A DNA stretch of 64,000 nucleotides, taken from Endozoicomonas numazuensis. GTDB lineage: Bacteria > Pseudomonadota > Gammaproteobacteria > Pseudomonadales > Endozoicomonadaceae. A model generated the notes under the pieces. The model was not told the DNA's origin. It searched no databases and saw only the letters and a program-made list of their open reading frames with translations. The stretch's first letter is position 1. Each line of letters starts with the position of its first letter. The stretch covers positions 1,215,110 through 1,279,109 of the forward strand of contig NZ_JOKH01000001.1 in assembly GCF_000722635.1 (NCBI RefSeq), written 5' to 3'. This document shows, piece after piece, positions 45,066-53,066 of the stretch. Both the position numbers and the translations under genes were made by a program.

Positions 45066-45638
45066 ATGACCCTTAAAAAATCCAAGGATATCAGAGAACT
45101 CTGTTATCCCTTTATCTACGAATCTTCACCTCTTTGTGATCATGAAATCATTACCGATGAAATGTGCACGACGCTGGGTGGGGCTATCTATGAGCTGGAA
45201 GGCGATGAACGCTTTCAGGACATTTATGATTTTTTGTCTCTGTTGCAACCCAAGATTTTCAATCTGAACGCTTCTATTCGAGGTAAGCAGGCAATATTCG
45301 AGAAAGATATCGAATGGTTGGCGGGCTACTTTGATCGTTACCAGGAAGAGATTGCAGGTCGTATTAAAGGGTTTGTGTTACCCAGAGGGCCAAGACCGGT
45401 CCAGCTGCTTCACTCTTGCCGTTCACAGGCCAAAAAAGCGATTAGAGCTATGGTTGCTGTGGATGCTAAAGGAATAGAAGTACCTGATGAACTGCACCGG
45501 TTTGCCAATATGCTTTGCAATCTATTCTTCCGTTTGACGGTGGTTATCAATGGTAGGCTGGGGATAAAAGAACCGGAATATGTCAGTAAAAGCTATCAAT
45601 CCCGGCCTCCTTCAAAGCGGCATTATGAGAAAAACTAG
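45066..45638 (+). CDS. Divergent cobalamin adenosyltransferase-like protein (190 aa)
   Basis: I recognise only a similarity. The C-terminal part (FVLPRGPRPVQLLHSCRSQA, then KKAIRAM, then VPDELHRFANMLCNLFFRLT) aligns with the last two helices of the PduO-type adenosyltransferase encoded at 40893. The N-terminal ATP motif YTRTGDKGTT is replaced by unrelated sequence (YPFIYESSPLCDHEIITDEM), and the SRRAER arginines are not kept. So it probably lacks adenosyltransferase activity or uses another substrate. It sits directly after btuB and its terminator, which supports a B12-related role such as binding or delivery. That is inference. Confidence 0.6.
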   Translation: MTLKKSKDIRELCYPFIYESSPLCDHEIITDEMCTTLGGAIYELEGDERFQDIYDFLSLLQPKIFNLNASIRGKQAIFEKDIEWLAGYFDRYQEEIAGRIKGFVLPRGPRPVQLLHSCRSQAKKAIRAMVAVDAKGIEVPDELHRFANMLCNLFFRLTVVINGRLGIKEPEYVSKSYQSRPPSKRHYEKN

Positions 45639-45710
45639 TTGTTTTTTAGCGTAAATGAGACTTAGGATAGAAATATGGTTCTAAAATAAAAATAAAAAAT
45701 GGAGACCATA

Positions 45711-46196
45711 ATGAGAAAGGGACTTTCTTCTCAATCCTTGGTGTGTAGTGTCTTGAAGTTCGTAGCTTTGTCCTGTCTGGTGTTCAGTTTCAATAGTTTT
45801 GCTGAGTTTGAATGTACCGTAAATAAAGAAGGCCGTTTTGATAATGCAGTCTCTGATCACCTTGATTTGTCTTTAGATATCACGAACCGGGATGACTCTA
45901 CCATTGCAATGCTGACGATTACGGACCGGGTTAAGGATGAAGTCTTTCTGGTGTTGATTAAGCCAGAATTCAACCAGCAGAAACAATTAATGAACTGTAA
46001 TAAAAGTGGGCAATACGGCTATTTAACCTACCAATGGCAAGGGCACCAGTCCATACCTGAAGGTATGAATGGAAGAATTGAATTGGCTTTTTCTCCAGAT
46101 CAGGATCATTTCATTGGTACTGTGACTCTTTTCCGTGTCAAGAAAAAAGGAAAGTACATTTCCAATGTTGCTTTCGTAAAGAAAGGCTTTTATTGA
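45711..46196 (+). CDS. Exported protein of unknown function (161 aa)
   Basis: I do not recognise it. A signal peptide is clear (VLKFVALSCLVFSFNSFAEF). The mature part has two cysteines (FECTVN, QLMNCNKSG) that could form a disulfide, and beta-type segments (HLDLSLDITNRDDSTIAMLT, DEVFLVLIK). I start at ATG 45711, which has GGAGA upstream. It is 109 bp before the CNNM gene. Confidence 0.55.
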   Translation: MRKGLSSQSLVCSVLKFVALSCLVFSFNSFAEFECTVNKEGRFDNAVSDHLDLSLDITNRDDSTIAMLTITDRVKDEVFLVLIKPEFNQQKQLMNCNKSGQYGYLTYQWQGHQSIPEGMNGRIELAFSPDQDHFIGTVTLFRVKKKGKYISNVAFVKKGFY

Positions 46197-46305
46197 ATAC
46201 TTCTATTTAAAGTTAAGCCATGCGTCATAAAAGCTTAATTTAAACTTATGGGTGAGGTGACCGATAAAAGAGTATTCCCACTGATGAAAAAATGGAGGAG
46301 CAAGA

Positions 46306-47250
46306 ATGCTTCTGGTTGTTGCTGTCGCCTGTCTGATTGTTGCCGTTACAGCCATTCTCTCGATTATTGAATCTGCCATCATATATGTTGATGACCTCAG
46401 ACTGGCAACTATTCTCAGAAACAAGCCCGTAAACAAAGCTGATATCAAGTATGTCATCAAACATAAGGAAGCTCATTTATCTTCTATGGTGATGCTGATC
46501 ACTTTTATCAGTATTGCCGGTAGCTCTCTGATTGGCGCTATTGCCGCAAGGCATTTTAATGATGCTGGCCTGGCTGTATTTACGGCCTTGTTAACCTACT
46601 GCATGTTGGTGTTTGCCAAAATTCTGCCCAAACTTTTTGCCGTTCAAATGGCTGAGTCGGTACTTAATCGTTCTGCTCGTTCTGTTCGTGTTATCTGTTT
46701 TGTACTTCGACCATTATTGAAGATGACATTGGTCTGGGTCAGGTTGTTCAGAATAGAAAACGCTCAAGAACCCAGTCGTGATGAGCTCAAGGGCATCATC
46801 CGTCATTTCAATAAGTCCGGTGTTATTGAACGCGAAGAGCGTAAAATGGCAGAGTTAGCGTTAAAAATGAATCAGAAGACTCTGGCAGCCCTGACAATAG
46901 AAGACGGGCCAATGGTTTGGCTCCCCTCTGATTCCAAAGTGCAGGACATCCAGGCGTTTATCTGCAAGCACTCTTATAAACGTTACCTGGTTGTGAATGC
47001 TGGTGAAGTAGTGGGTATTGTTCTGTACCGCCATATTACTAGCTGTCTGGTTAATGGCAGCTCAGAAAAAACCGTTGGAGAGTTGGCGAAGCAGGTTATT
47101 TTCCTGGAGGAAGGTAATACCCTGCTGGATGCCGTTAAGGCCTTTGACCAGGCTCGGTCTTCGGTAGCACTTCTGGCAGGACAAAATCCTGAACAGACTC
47201 GTATGGTGACGGCTAAGCAGGTCTATCAAGCTATCTTGCAGGCTTCTTGA
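46306..47250 (+). CDS. CNNM/CorC-family membrane protein with CBS domains (314 aa)
   Basis: The N-terminal DUF21/CNNM domain has membrane helices (LLVVAVACLIVAVTAILS, SSMVMLITFISIAGSSLIG, MLVFAKILPKLFAVQMAE) with the conserved KxxP-type FAKILPKLFA segment. The cytoplasmic part is a CBS pair (LTIEDGPMVWLPSDSKVQDI). Related proteins are proposed Mg2+ or Co2+ efflux or resistance factors. It lacks the C-terminal CorC/HlyC transporter-associated domain and is shorter than most. Its ion is unknown. Confidence 0.78.
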   Translation: MLLVVAVACLIVAVTAILSIIESAIIYVDDLRLATILRNKPVNKADIKYVIKHKEAHLSSMVMLITFISIAGSSLIGAIAARHFNDAGLAVFTALLTYCMLVFAKILPKLFAVQMAESVLNRSARSVRVICFVLRPLLKMTLVWVRLFRIENAQEPSRDELKGIIRHFNKSGVIEREERKMAELALKMNQKTLAALTIEDGPMVWLPSDSKVQDIQAFICKHSYKRYLVVNAGEVVGIVLYRHITSCLVNGSSEKTVGELAKQVIFLEEGNTLLDAVKAFDQARSSVALLAGQNPEQTRMVTAKQVYQAILQAS

Positions 47251-47603
47251 AAGCCTGCATACCAACCCGGAAAATTCATAAAGCCGCTCCAGTCAGGACT
47301 TTATGAGATTTCCAGACTAACCCGTTGTTTTCGAGTATCTGGACGGCGGCTTTTTCCATCCTTCTGCGTCCCAGCTCTGGTTCTGGCGAAGGCAACGCGC
47401 TCGGCGTTTTGCCTTGAAGGATGATAAAATCCACTCGCCAGAATCTACGAAAGCAACTGGCCAGATCCTTATCAGTGCTTTTCAGGCAATAAACCCTCTA
47501 AATGTAAAGTAAATGACACTTTGGTAGTGTTTTATTTTTATTCCTTTTTTCTGAAACCATTTAATTTGTCATGTCGTATATCCAGTCATAAGGACGATTA
47601 CTT
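47251..47603. other. 353-bp gap with three hairpins
   Basis: No gene is seen. CATAAAG..CTTTATG forms a stem at 47276-47304, and AAGCCGCTCCAG pairs with CTGGACGGCGGCTTTTT at 47280-47354, which looks like the terminator of the CNNM gene. AAGGCAA pairs with TTGCCTT around a CGC/GCG stem at 47389-47417. The part from 47500 is A/T-rich and probably holds the promoter of the next gene cluster. Confidence 0.55.
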
Positions 47604-47627
47604 TTGAATGTTAAAGAGGCAAAACAA

Positions 47628-48101
47628 ATGACCAGGCCGATCCGTTTTTCTTTCCCTGTGAGCCTATGGGCCAGGCTTATCATGATGCTGACACTGGTGT
47701 TCTCGGTGCAGGTTATGGCAGAAGATGAAGTTTATACCGGTTTTTTTAGCGACAAGGCTGTTAGCGGCTATGACCCGGTGGCTTACTTCACTGAAGGTAA
47801 GCCCGTAAAAGGTTCAGATAAGTTCACTACCCGTTATAAAGAGGCTACCTGGTACTTCAACAGTGCAGAGCATAAAAAACTGTTTCTGGATAACCCCGAA
47901 AAATATGCACCTCAATACGGTGGCTATTGTGCCTGGGCAGTAGCTAAAGGCGATACGGCCAGTGCTGACCCTCATCAATGGACCATTGAAGATGGCAAGC
48001 TCTATATGAATTACAATGCCTCCATTCAGAAAGAATGGGCCAAAGATAAAGTGAATCTTATTAAAGATGCTGATAACAACTGGCCCAACGTCCTGAAGTA
48101 A
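47628..48101 (+). CDS. Exported YHS domain protein (157 aa)
   Basis: A signal peptide (LIMMLTLVFSVQVMAEDE) is followed by a YHS fold: GYDPVAYFTEGKPVKGSD, then YKEATWYFNSAEHKKLFLDN, then PEKYAPQYGGYCAWAVAKGD. The family is thought to bind metals, often copper-related, or to sense them. I start at ATG 47628; an upstream TTG at 47604 adds eight residues. It is 87 bp before the DoxX-like gene. Confidence 0.8.
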   Translation: MTRPIRFSFPVSLWARLIMMLTLVFSVQVMAEDEVYTGFFSDKAVSGYDPVAYFTEGKPVKGSDKFTTRYKEATWYFNSAEHKKLFLDNPEKYAPQYGGYCAWAVAKGDTASADPHQWTIEDGKLYMNYNASIQKEWAKDKVNLIKDADNNWPNVLK

Positions 48102-48188
48102 AAAACCTGATAATAATTTACTAGTAAATTGTTCTCACGACACTGGTTGGTTAGAGTTCGCGCTAACCGGTGTCTGGAAACCTTGATC

Positions 48189-48707
48189 ATGAAAAAACAA
48201 ATCATACAAGTATTCAGCTGGTTAACCACACTCTGGATCGTCAAAGTCTTTCTATCGTCATTGCCTTACAAATTCACTGGCCATCCCGATACCCAGCATA
48301 TCTTCGGAACGATTGGTCAATGGATGCAGGGAGTGCTTGGTCAGTCAATTGGAGAGTGGTTTATCCAATATGGTGCTTATGCGGTAGGTACGTCCGAGCT
48401 ACTTATATCAATACTTCTGCTGTCGCCTGTTGCTTTATTTGTCAAGAATAAAGTCGCTGGATCTTCAGGGAGAATGACTCAGAGCCTCATTCATTGTGTT
48501 GGAGGCTTTGCGGCATCAGGAGTGATGCTGGGCGCAGTGTTCTTCCATCTAGCTACACCTTTGGGTATTGAAGTTCTGCACCAGGGACAGAGTGACGGTG
48601 GTTCCCTGTTTTATGCTGCCGTATCCATTTTGGTATTGGGTCTGGTGATGGCCGTTGCGAACTTCTCACTGCTGAATGAAGAAAGGCAGGCGAGAGCCGC
48701 CCTATAA
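48189..48707 (+). CDS. DoxX-like membrane protein (172 aa)
   Basis: Four membrane helices: FSWLTTLWIVKVFLSSLPYK, WFIQYGAYAVGTSELLISIL, CVGGFAASGVMLGAVFFHLA, and AAVSILVLGLVMAVANFSLL. LPYKFTGHPDTQHIF is the conserved loop of the DoxX/MauE-like group. I start at ATG 48189. Function unknown; related proteins take part in membrane redox or thiosulfate metabolism. It is 35 bp before the first ATP-grasp gene. Confidence 0.6.
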   Translation: MKKQIIQVFSWLTTLWIVKVFLSSLPYKFTGHPDTQHIFGTIGQWMQGVLGQSIGEWFIQYGAYAVGTSELLISILLLSPVALFVKNKVAGSSGRMTQSLIHCVGGFAASGVMLGAVFFHLATPLGIEVLHQGQSDGGSLFYAAVSILVLGLVMAVANFSLLNEERQARAAL

Positions 48708-48742
48708 CGCCTTCAGGACAGCTACATTAGGATGTGGTCATT

Positions 48743-49597
48743 ATGATTATTCGTTCATTACTGGTTCTGGGGTTTATCTGGCAGGCCTTAAAACAAAGAG
48801 TGAAGCCCTGGCAGTTTTTTCAATTGAATGCTGACTACTTCAATGATGATAAGGGGCTCTATTCCAAACTTGATATGGATCAGTCGATTCCCAGGCGGTG
48901 GCGTTTAAAGCAATACCTGGATACCGATGACATAAGGCCAGAGCATTACCCGGTTTTTCTGAAACCAGAGTGGGGGCAAAACTCTGCCGGTGTCATAAGA
49001 ATCGATAATGAGATTCAGCTGGAAGCCGCAAGAGCGAATCGCAGTCAGGAAAGTGTGCCCTATTTAATACAGGAGAGTGCGCAGGAGAAAAGAGAGTTTG
49101 AGGTGTTCGTGATTCGTTCTCTGGATTCAACAAACGGCTTTAAAACACTGTCTGTGACACAAGTGATGAATACCAGTAATGACTCACATCCAGTGAATGG
49201 CATCTACAACAGGGAAACTTTTTATCTGGATAAAACCTCTGAACTGAGCAAGGAGCAAATGGACACACTTGGCGGGCATCTGAGTCAGGCAGGAAACTTC
49301 CGAATAGCTCGTTATGGTATCAGAGCAGACAATATTGAAGCGCTGGCCCAAGGGACGTTCAAAATATTTGAAGTTAACCTGTTCCTCCCCATGCCCCTGG
49401 TGCTGTTAAGCAAAAATCTTGGAACGCTCGAAAAGTTGAAGTGGGTAGTAGGGCTGACCCGTCAGTTAGCAGAAGTGACCGGTGAAATCCCTTCAACCCA
49501 GAAACGGAAGTCCATTTTTTTCAGAAAGTTGTTAGTTCTCAACCGACTGAATTTAAAGAAACTGTCAGCCAAGCCAGAAGAGGAGATGGTACTGTGA
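48743..49597 (+). CDS. ATP-grasp domain protein 1 (284 aa)
   Basis: This looks like an ATP-dependent carboxylate-amine ligase. The Lys of YPVFLKPEWGQNSAGVIRID and the glycine-rich loop after it sit in the usual ATP-binding place. REFEVFVIRS matches the second strand, and ARYGIRADNIEALAQGTFKI with FEVNLFLPMPL the metal-binding Asp/Glu-Asn pair. An N-terminal hydrophobic stretch (MIIRSLLVLGFIWQALKQ) suggests a membrane anchor. The next gene starts 4 bases before its stop codon (GTGA), so translation is coupled. The substrate is unknown. Confidence 0.65.
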   Translation: MIIRSLLVLGFIWQALKQRVKPWQFFQLNADYFNDDKGLYSKLDMDQSIPRRWRLKQYLDTDDIRPEHYPVFLKPEWGQNSAGVIRIDNEIQLEAARANRSQESVPYLIQESAQEKREFEVFVIRSLDSTNGFKTLSVTQVMNTSNDSHPVNGIYNRETFYLDKTSELSKEQMDTLGGHLSQAGNFRIARYGIRADNIEALAQGTFKIFEVNLFLPMPLVLLSKNLGTLEKLKWVVGLTRQLAEVTGEIPSTQKRKSIFFRKLLVLNRLNLKKLSAKPEEEMVL

Positions 49598-50502
49598 AGT
49601 TCATTAAGAAAGCGGTCTACAGTTTCATCAGTCAGAAGTTCATGAATGGCTGCACTCAGTACAACTCACTGGAAGTACGCAAGAGTTGTCGCTCAAAAGC
49701 TCAGGCAAGGTCCGCCTTCAGCAATAATGATATTCCTCATGCCCAGGGTGAAATCTTCATCAATCCATTGAATGCCATTCGTTTTGCCAAACAGCATGGC
49801 TTTCCTCTGGTGGTTAAGCCCAATGTAGGGGGCTTTTCAAGAGGCAGTTATTTTCCTATTCGTAACTTTCGGGAATTATGGAAAGCGGCTCTGCTGGCCA
49901 AAATCTGGTGGCCATCCAGTGTGGTAGAGGAGTATCTTGAAGGTAAAAACTACCGGGTACTGGTCGCCAATGGAAAAGTAGTATCAGTGATTCAGCGCTT
50001 TGCGCCATTTGTAACTGGCAATGGCCAGGAATCGATTAGCTCCCTCATTGATCAGGAAAACGCTATTCGTAAAGAAATGGGGCTGTTGGACTGCATGTAT
50101 CCTCTTCAGAAAAGTGAGCAGACCCAAAAGTATTTGGCGAAACAGGGGTATGACTTGAGCTCAGTGCCAGCAGAGCGAGAGCAGGTAAAATTGTTTCATA
50201 GGATTGCTCTGGCACCCGGTGGTGTGATTGAAACCATCCCGGTTAATAAGGTGGCTAAAGAGAATATACGGTTGATGGAAAAGGTGCTGGATACCTTTGA
50301 TGCCAATATTCTCGGTATCGATGTCATCCTGGAAAAAGGTATAGAGCACAGTCATGAAGATCAGAAATGTATTCTTCTGGAAGTGAATTCCCGTCCCTAC
50401 GTGAAAATGCACGACTACCCCCGATATGGCAAAAAAGAAGATATCTCCGGGGTGTTTGAAGAGCTGGACAAACTCCAGGTCGCCCAGGCTGATATTTTCT
50501 GA
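49594..50502 (+). CDS. ATP-grasp ligase 2, cyanophycin synthetase-like (302 aa)
   Basis: It resembles the ATP-grasp half of cyanophycin synthetase and glutathione synthetase-type ligases: GFPLVVKPNVGGFSRGS (ATP Lys and glycine loop), VVEEYLEGKNYRVLVANGKV, FVTGNGQESISSLIDQEN, and the C-terminal ILGIDVILEKG with LLEVNSRPYVKMHDYPRYG. That C-terminal block is the signature of cyanophycin-type ligases acting on amino acids. It lacks the Mur-ligase half of CphA. The start is GTG 49594, overlapping the first ATP-grasp gene. The likely chemistry is peptide or amide bond formation; the substrate is unknown. Confidence 0.75.
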   Translation: MKFIKKAVYSFISQKFMNGCTQYNSLEVRKSCRSKAQARSAFSNNDIPHAQGEIFINPLNAIRFAKQHGFPLVVKPNVGGFSRGSYFPIRNFRELWKAALLAKIWWPSSVVEEYLEGKNYRVLVANGKVVSVIQRFAPFVTGNGQESISSLIDQENAIRKEMGLLDCMYPLQKSEQTQKYLAKQGYDLSSVPAEREQVKLFHRIALAPGGVIETIPVNKVAKENIRLMEKVLDTFDANILGIDVILEKGIEHSHEDQKCILLEVNSRPYVKMHDYPRYGKKEDISGVFEELDKLQVAQADIF

Positions 50503-50518
50503 GGCGGGAGCGATAGCA

Positions 50519-51748
50519 GTGCATTACTTTTTTCAGTTCTCAGGTATTCATGCATTTCTGGTCGGGTTGTTGCCATTCTTCCTGCCGACTTTGTTGTGGC
50601 AACAGGGTTATTCACTGACCGAAATCGCAGTGTTTATTGCCCTGTCCGGCATTGCTTACTTCTTTACCCTGATGGTTTGGGAGTACCTGAGATCTGGAAA
50701 AGGCCGCATCTGGGTGGTAAGGGCCTCGTTTTTGACAGAGGTGTTGCTGGTTGCCGGATTATTTTTCTTTCAACAGCTAGCAGACAATGGACTCACCGGT
50801 CTCCTGCTGCTGGCCATTCTGAATGGCGTTTATGGTTGCTTTTACTGGATGGCGCAACGACTGTTGTTCAAGTCTATCAGCCATAGCCGGAATTCAGGTC
50901 AACACTTTGGCAACTTCCAGATATTAGTCGCAGTGATGCTTAAAGTGGGCATTGTAGCGGGGGCTTTTCTCTTAGAGCAGGCCAGTTACACAATTCTGTT
51001 TGTTATTAGCGCACTGATATCTGCGGCAGGTATGGCTCAAACTTATAGAAGCAAGGTGGCTGTCGAAATCAACGCAGCGTTTTCTGCCCCTGTTGTCCGC
51101 TTTTCAGAAGTTCTTCGGTTTCGTGATGGCTTCGGTTCTCGTGGAGTTTTTTTTGCGGACGGCCTGTTTCTGTTCCTGGAAAGTTATTTCTGGACCCTCT
51201 CGCTCTATTTTATCAACAGAGAAAGTCTGCTTGAGCTGGGAGGGATGATGGTGGTTCTGGCGATTGCCGTCGCTGCTCTGTTCAAACTGGTACAGACATT
51301 TATTGACCGCACGGTGGCTATACGACTTTTTCGGGTGGCCATTATTCTCTATGCATTCAGCTGGCTGCTGAGGGGCCTCGTGGATGAAGCTCACTCAACT
51401 CAATTTCAGTATGCCGTCATTCTGGTGGTCGCTTTCCTGACCAGCCTGTTTCGACTGGCATTTAACAAAGTGTTCTTTGATCGTGCCGATAAAACGACTA
51501 CTCATGCCTACCTTTTGCTGAAGAGTTATTGCTCGCAATTAGGTGTGGCTGTTTTGTTCGGTGTTACAGCTTTGCTTCTGAATTCTGGGCAGCCTCCTTT
51601 AGAAGCACTTCAGACTGTGTATTTTGTTTCATCGATTCTGGTTTTGATTTATTTCCGCTATAGCTGGCAGACCCGGTCTTCGACAGTCAGAGCGGGCAAA
51701 AGAATAAAAGCAATTGAAGCGAAAGGGGATTCGTATCATGCATGCTGA
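50519..51748 (+). CDS. MFS-type transporter (409 aa)
   Basis: A 12-helix transporter (IHAFLVGLLPFFLPTLLWQQ, IALSGIAYFFTLMVWEYL, LLLLAILNGVYGCFYWMAQ). I start at GTG 50519, which has GGGAG at 50506 and is 16 bp after the previous stop; an upstream ATG at 50426 would overlap the ATP-grasp gene by 77 bp. Its place after two ligases suggests it exports their product. The DinB-like gene starts within its last codons. Confidence 0.7.
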   Translation: MHYFFQFSGIHAFLVGLLPFFLPTLLWQQGYSLTEIAVFIALSGIAYFFTLMVWEYLRSGKGRIWVVRASFLTEVLLVAGLFFFQQLADNGLTGLLLLAILNGVYGCFYWMAQRLLFKSISHSRNSGQHFGNFQILVAVMLKVGIVAGAFLLEQASYTILFVISALISAAGMAQTYRSKVAVEINAAFSAPVVRFSEVLRFRDGFGSRGVFFADGLFLFLESYFWTLSLYFINRESLLELGGMMVVLAIAVAALFKLVQTFIDRTVAIRLFRVAIILYAFSWLLRGLVDEAHSTQFQYAVILVVAFLTSLFRLAFNKVFFDRADKTTTHAYLLLKSYCSQLGVAVLFGVTALLLNSGQPPLEALQTVYFVSSILVLIYFRYSWQTRSSTVRAGKRIKAIEAKGDSYHAC

Positions 51749-52271
51749 TTTTGAATTGATACTTGAGGGTAATCAGGAAGCGGTTGAGCAGTTAATGGGT
51801 TTTGTTTCAGGCCTGAGTTCAGAGGACTATCGGTTCAGAGACTCAGAGCTGTTTCAAAGTACAATAGGTCAGCATCTGCGTCATGTTCTGGATCTATATG
51901 AGGCTATCCGATCACCTGCAGTAGAGGGGGCGGTGGACTATGACCTCAGACGTCGAGGCTTGTTGCTGGAGCATGAAAAGAATGCCGGCCTGGCCGAGTT
52001 GAAGGATTTACAGCAATGGCTTCAGGCATTGAAAGCCGATGATCTGGCGGTTGAGGTCGAGATGAAAACAGAAGTTCTCTTGTCAGAAAACAGCAGTGTG
52101 AGATTGAAATCGAGTCTGGCAAGAGAGTTGATTTTTGCCAGTAGTCATTTGACCCATCATCTGGCGCTGATGGCCACAATAGCAAAAGTAGCGGGCAACA
52201 ACATCGACCCATCCGTGGGTATGGCGCCCGCTACTTCCAGTTTTACCAGAAGTCAGACGGTTGTTTCCTAA
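51738..52271 (+). CDS. DinB-like domain protein (177 aa)
   Basis: A four-helix bundle of the DinB/YfiT kind, which often binds metal through three His. Candidates are STIGQHLRHVLDLYEAI and the C-terminal SSHLTHHLALM. Some relatives are thiol-dependent transferases. It starts (ATG 51738) 11 bases before the MFS stop codon, so it is translationally coupled. Its stop codon TAA lies at the first bases of the repeat at 52269. Confidence 0.6.
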   Translation: MHADFELILEGNQEAVEQLMGFVSGLSSEDYRFRDSELFQSTIGQHLRHVLDLYEAIRSPAVEGAVDYDLRRRGLLLEHEKNAGLAELKDLQQWLQALKADDLAVEVEMKTEVLLSENSSVRLKSSLARELIFASSHLTHHLALMATIAKVAGNNIDPSVGMAPATSSFTRSQTVVS

Positions 52272-52368
52272 GGAATAGTCCGGAAATCATTTTTTATAGG
52301 ACCAAACTCCGCTCGGGGTGAACGGAGGCCAAGATTCAATAGGAAGTTTATTTCGAGGTAAATCTTAA
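52269..52368. repeat. Dispersed palindromic repeat, family A copy 2
   Basis: It starts TAAGGAATAGTCCGGAAAT and ends GAGGTAAATCTTAA. The left TAA is the stop codon of the DinB-like gene and the right TTA is the stop codon of the minus-strand rsuA gene. It fills nearly the whole space between these convergent genes. Confidence 0.75.
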
Positions 52369-53066
52369 ACGGAATTAACTTCGTCTTCAGTCAGGTAGCG
52401 CCATTCACCCGCTTCCAGAGATGGGTCGAGAGTAATAGACCCAATCTTTTCCCGGTGAAGGGCAACCACATGGTTACCCAGTGCGGCAAACATGCGCTTG
52501 ACCTGATGGTATCTACCTTCATGAATAGTCAGCAATACTTCCTGGTCTGAAAGAAACTCGAGTTGTGCCGGGCGGGTCAACTTTTTCTCCCCTTTCAGCT
52601 GGATGCCTTCTGCAAATAGCTCGACTGCAGTCTTATCCAGAGGTGAATCAAGCTCTACACGATAGCGTTTTCCGCACTCTTTTCCGGGAGACGTTATTCT
52701 ATGAGACCACTGACCATCGTCAGTAACCAGCACCAGCCCGGTGGTATCGACATCCAGTCGTCCTGCAATCCTCAGGCGATCTGACTTGACCACATCCAGC
52801 AGCTCTATGATGGATGGGTACATTTCGGCCCTTGTTCCTGCGAGCGTTGAACAAAGAGTATCCGCAGGTTTGTTAAGCATCAGGTAGCGAAACCCAACCA
52901 GAGAGAGTTTTTCGCCATCCAACAGAACTTCAGAGTCAGAGGCTATCTTTTGGGCTGGATTTTTGATGGTGGTGCCATCAACACTGACCGACCCGGTTTT
53001 CAGAAGTCTTTTGGCTTCTGACCGAGTCAGTTCCGTACTTTCACAAAGAAATTTATCGAGTCTCAC
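52365..53066 (-). CDS. rsuA: 16S rRNA pseudouridine(516) synthase (233 aa)
   Basis: It makes pseudouridine 516 in 16S rRNA. The S4-like N-terminus is RLDKFLCESTELTRSEAKRL, the catalytic Asp is in IAGRLDVDTTGLVLVTDDG, and EGRYHQVKRMFAALGNHV is the C-terminal signature. I start at GTG 53066, because the family begins with RLDKFL and the longer 53153 start runs into the upstream gene. It overlaps the DUF2057 gene by 14 bases. Confidence 0.9.
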   Translation of the reverse strand: MRLDKFLCESTELTRSEAKRLLKTGSVSVDGTTIKNPAQKIASDSEVLLDGEKLSLVGFRYLMLNKPADTLCSTLAGTRAEMYPSIIELLDVVKSDRLRIAGRLDVDTTGLVLVTDDGQWSHRITSPGKECGKRYRVELDSPLDKTAVELFAEGIQLKGEKKLTRPAQLEFLSDQEVLLTIHEGRYHQVKRMFAALGNHVVALHREKIGSITLDPSLEAGEWRYLTEDEVNSV

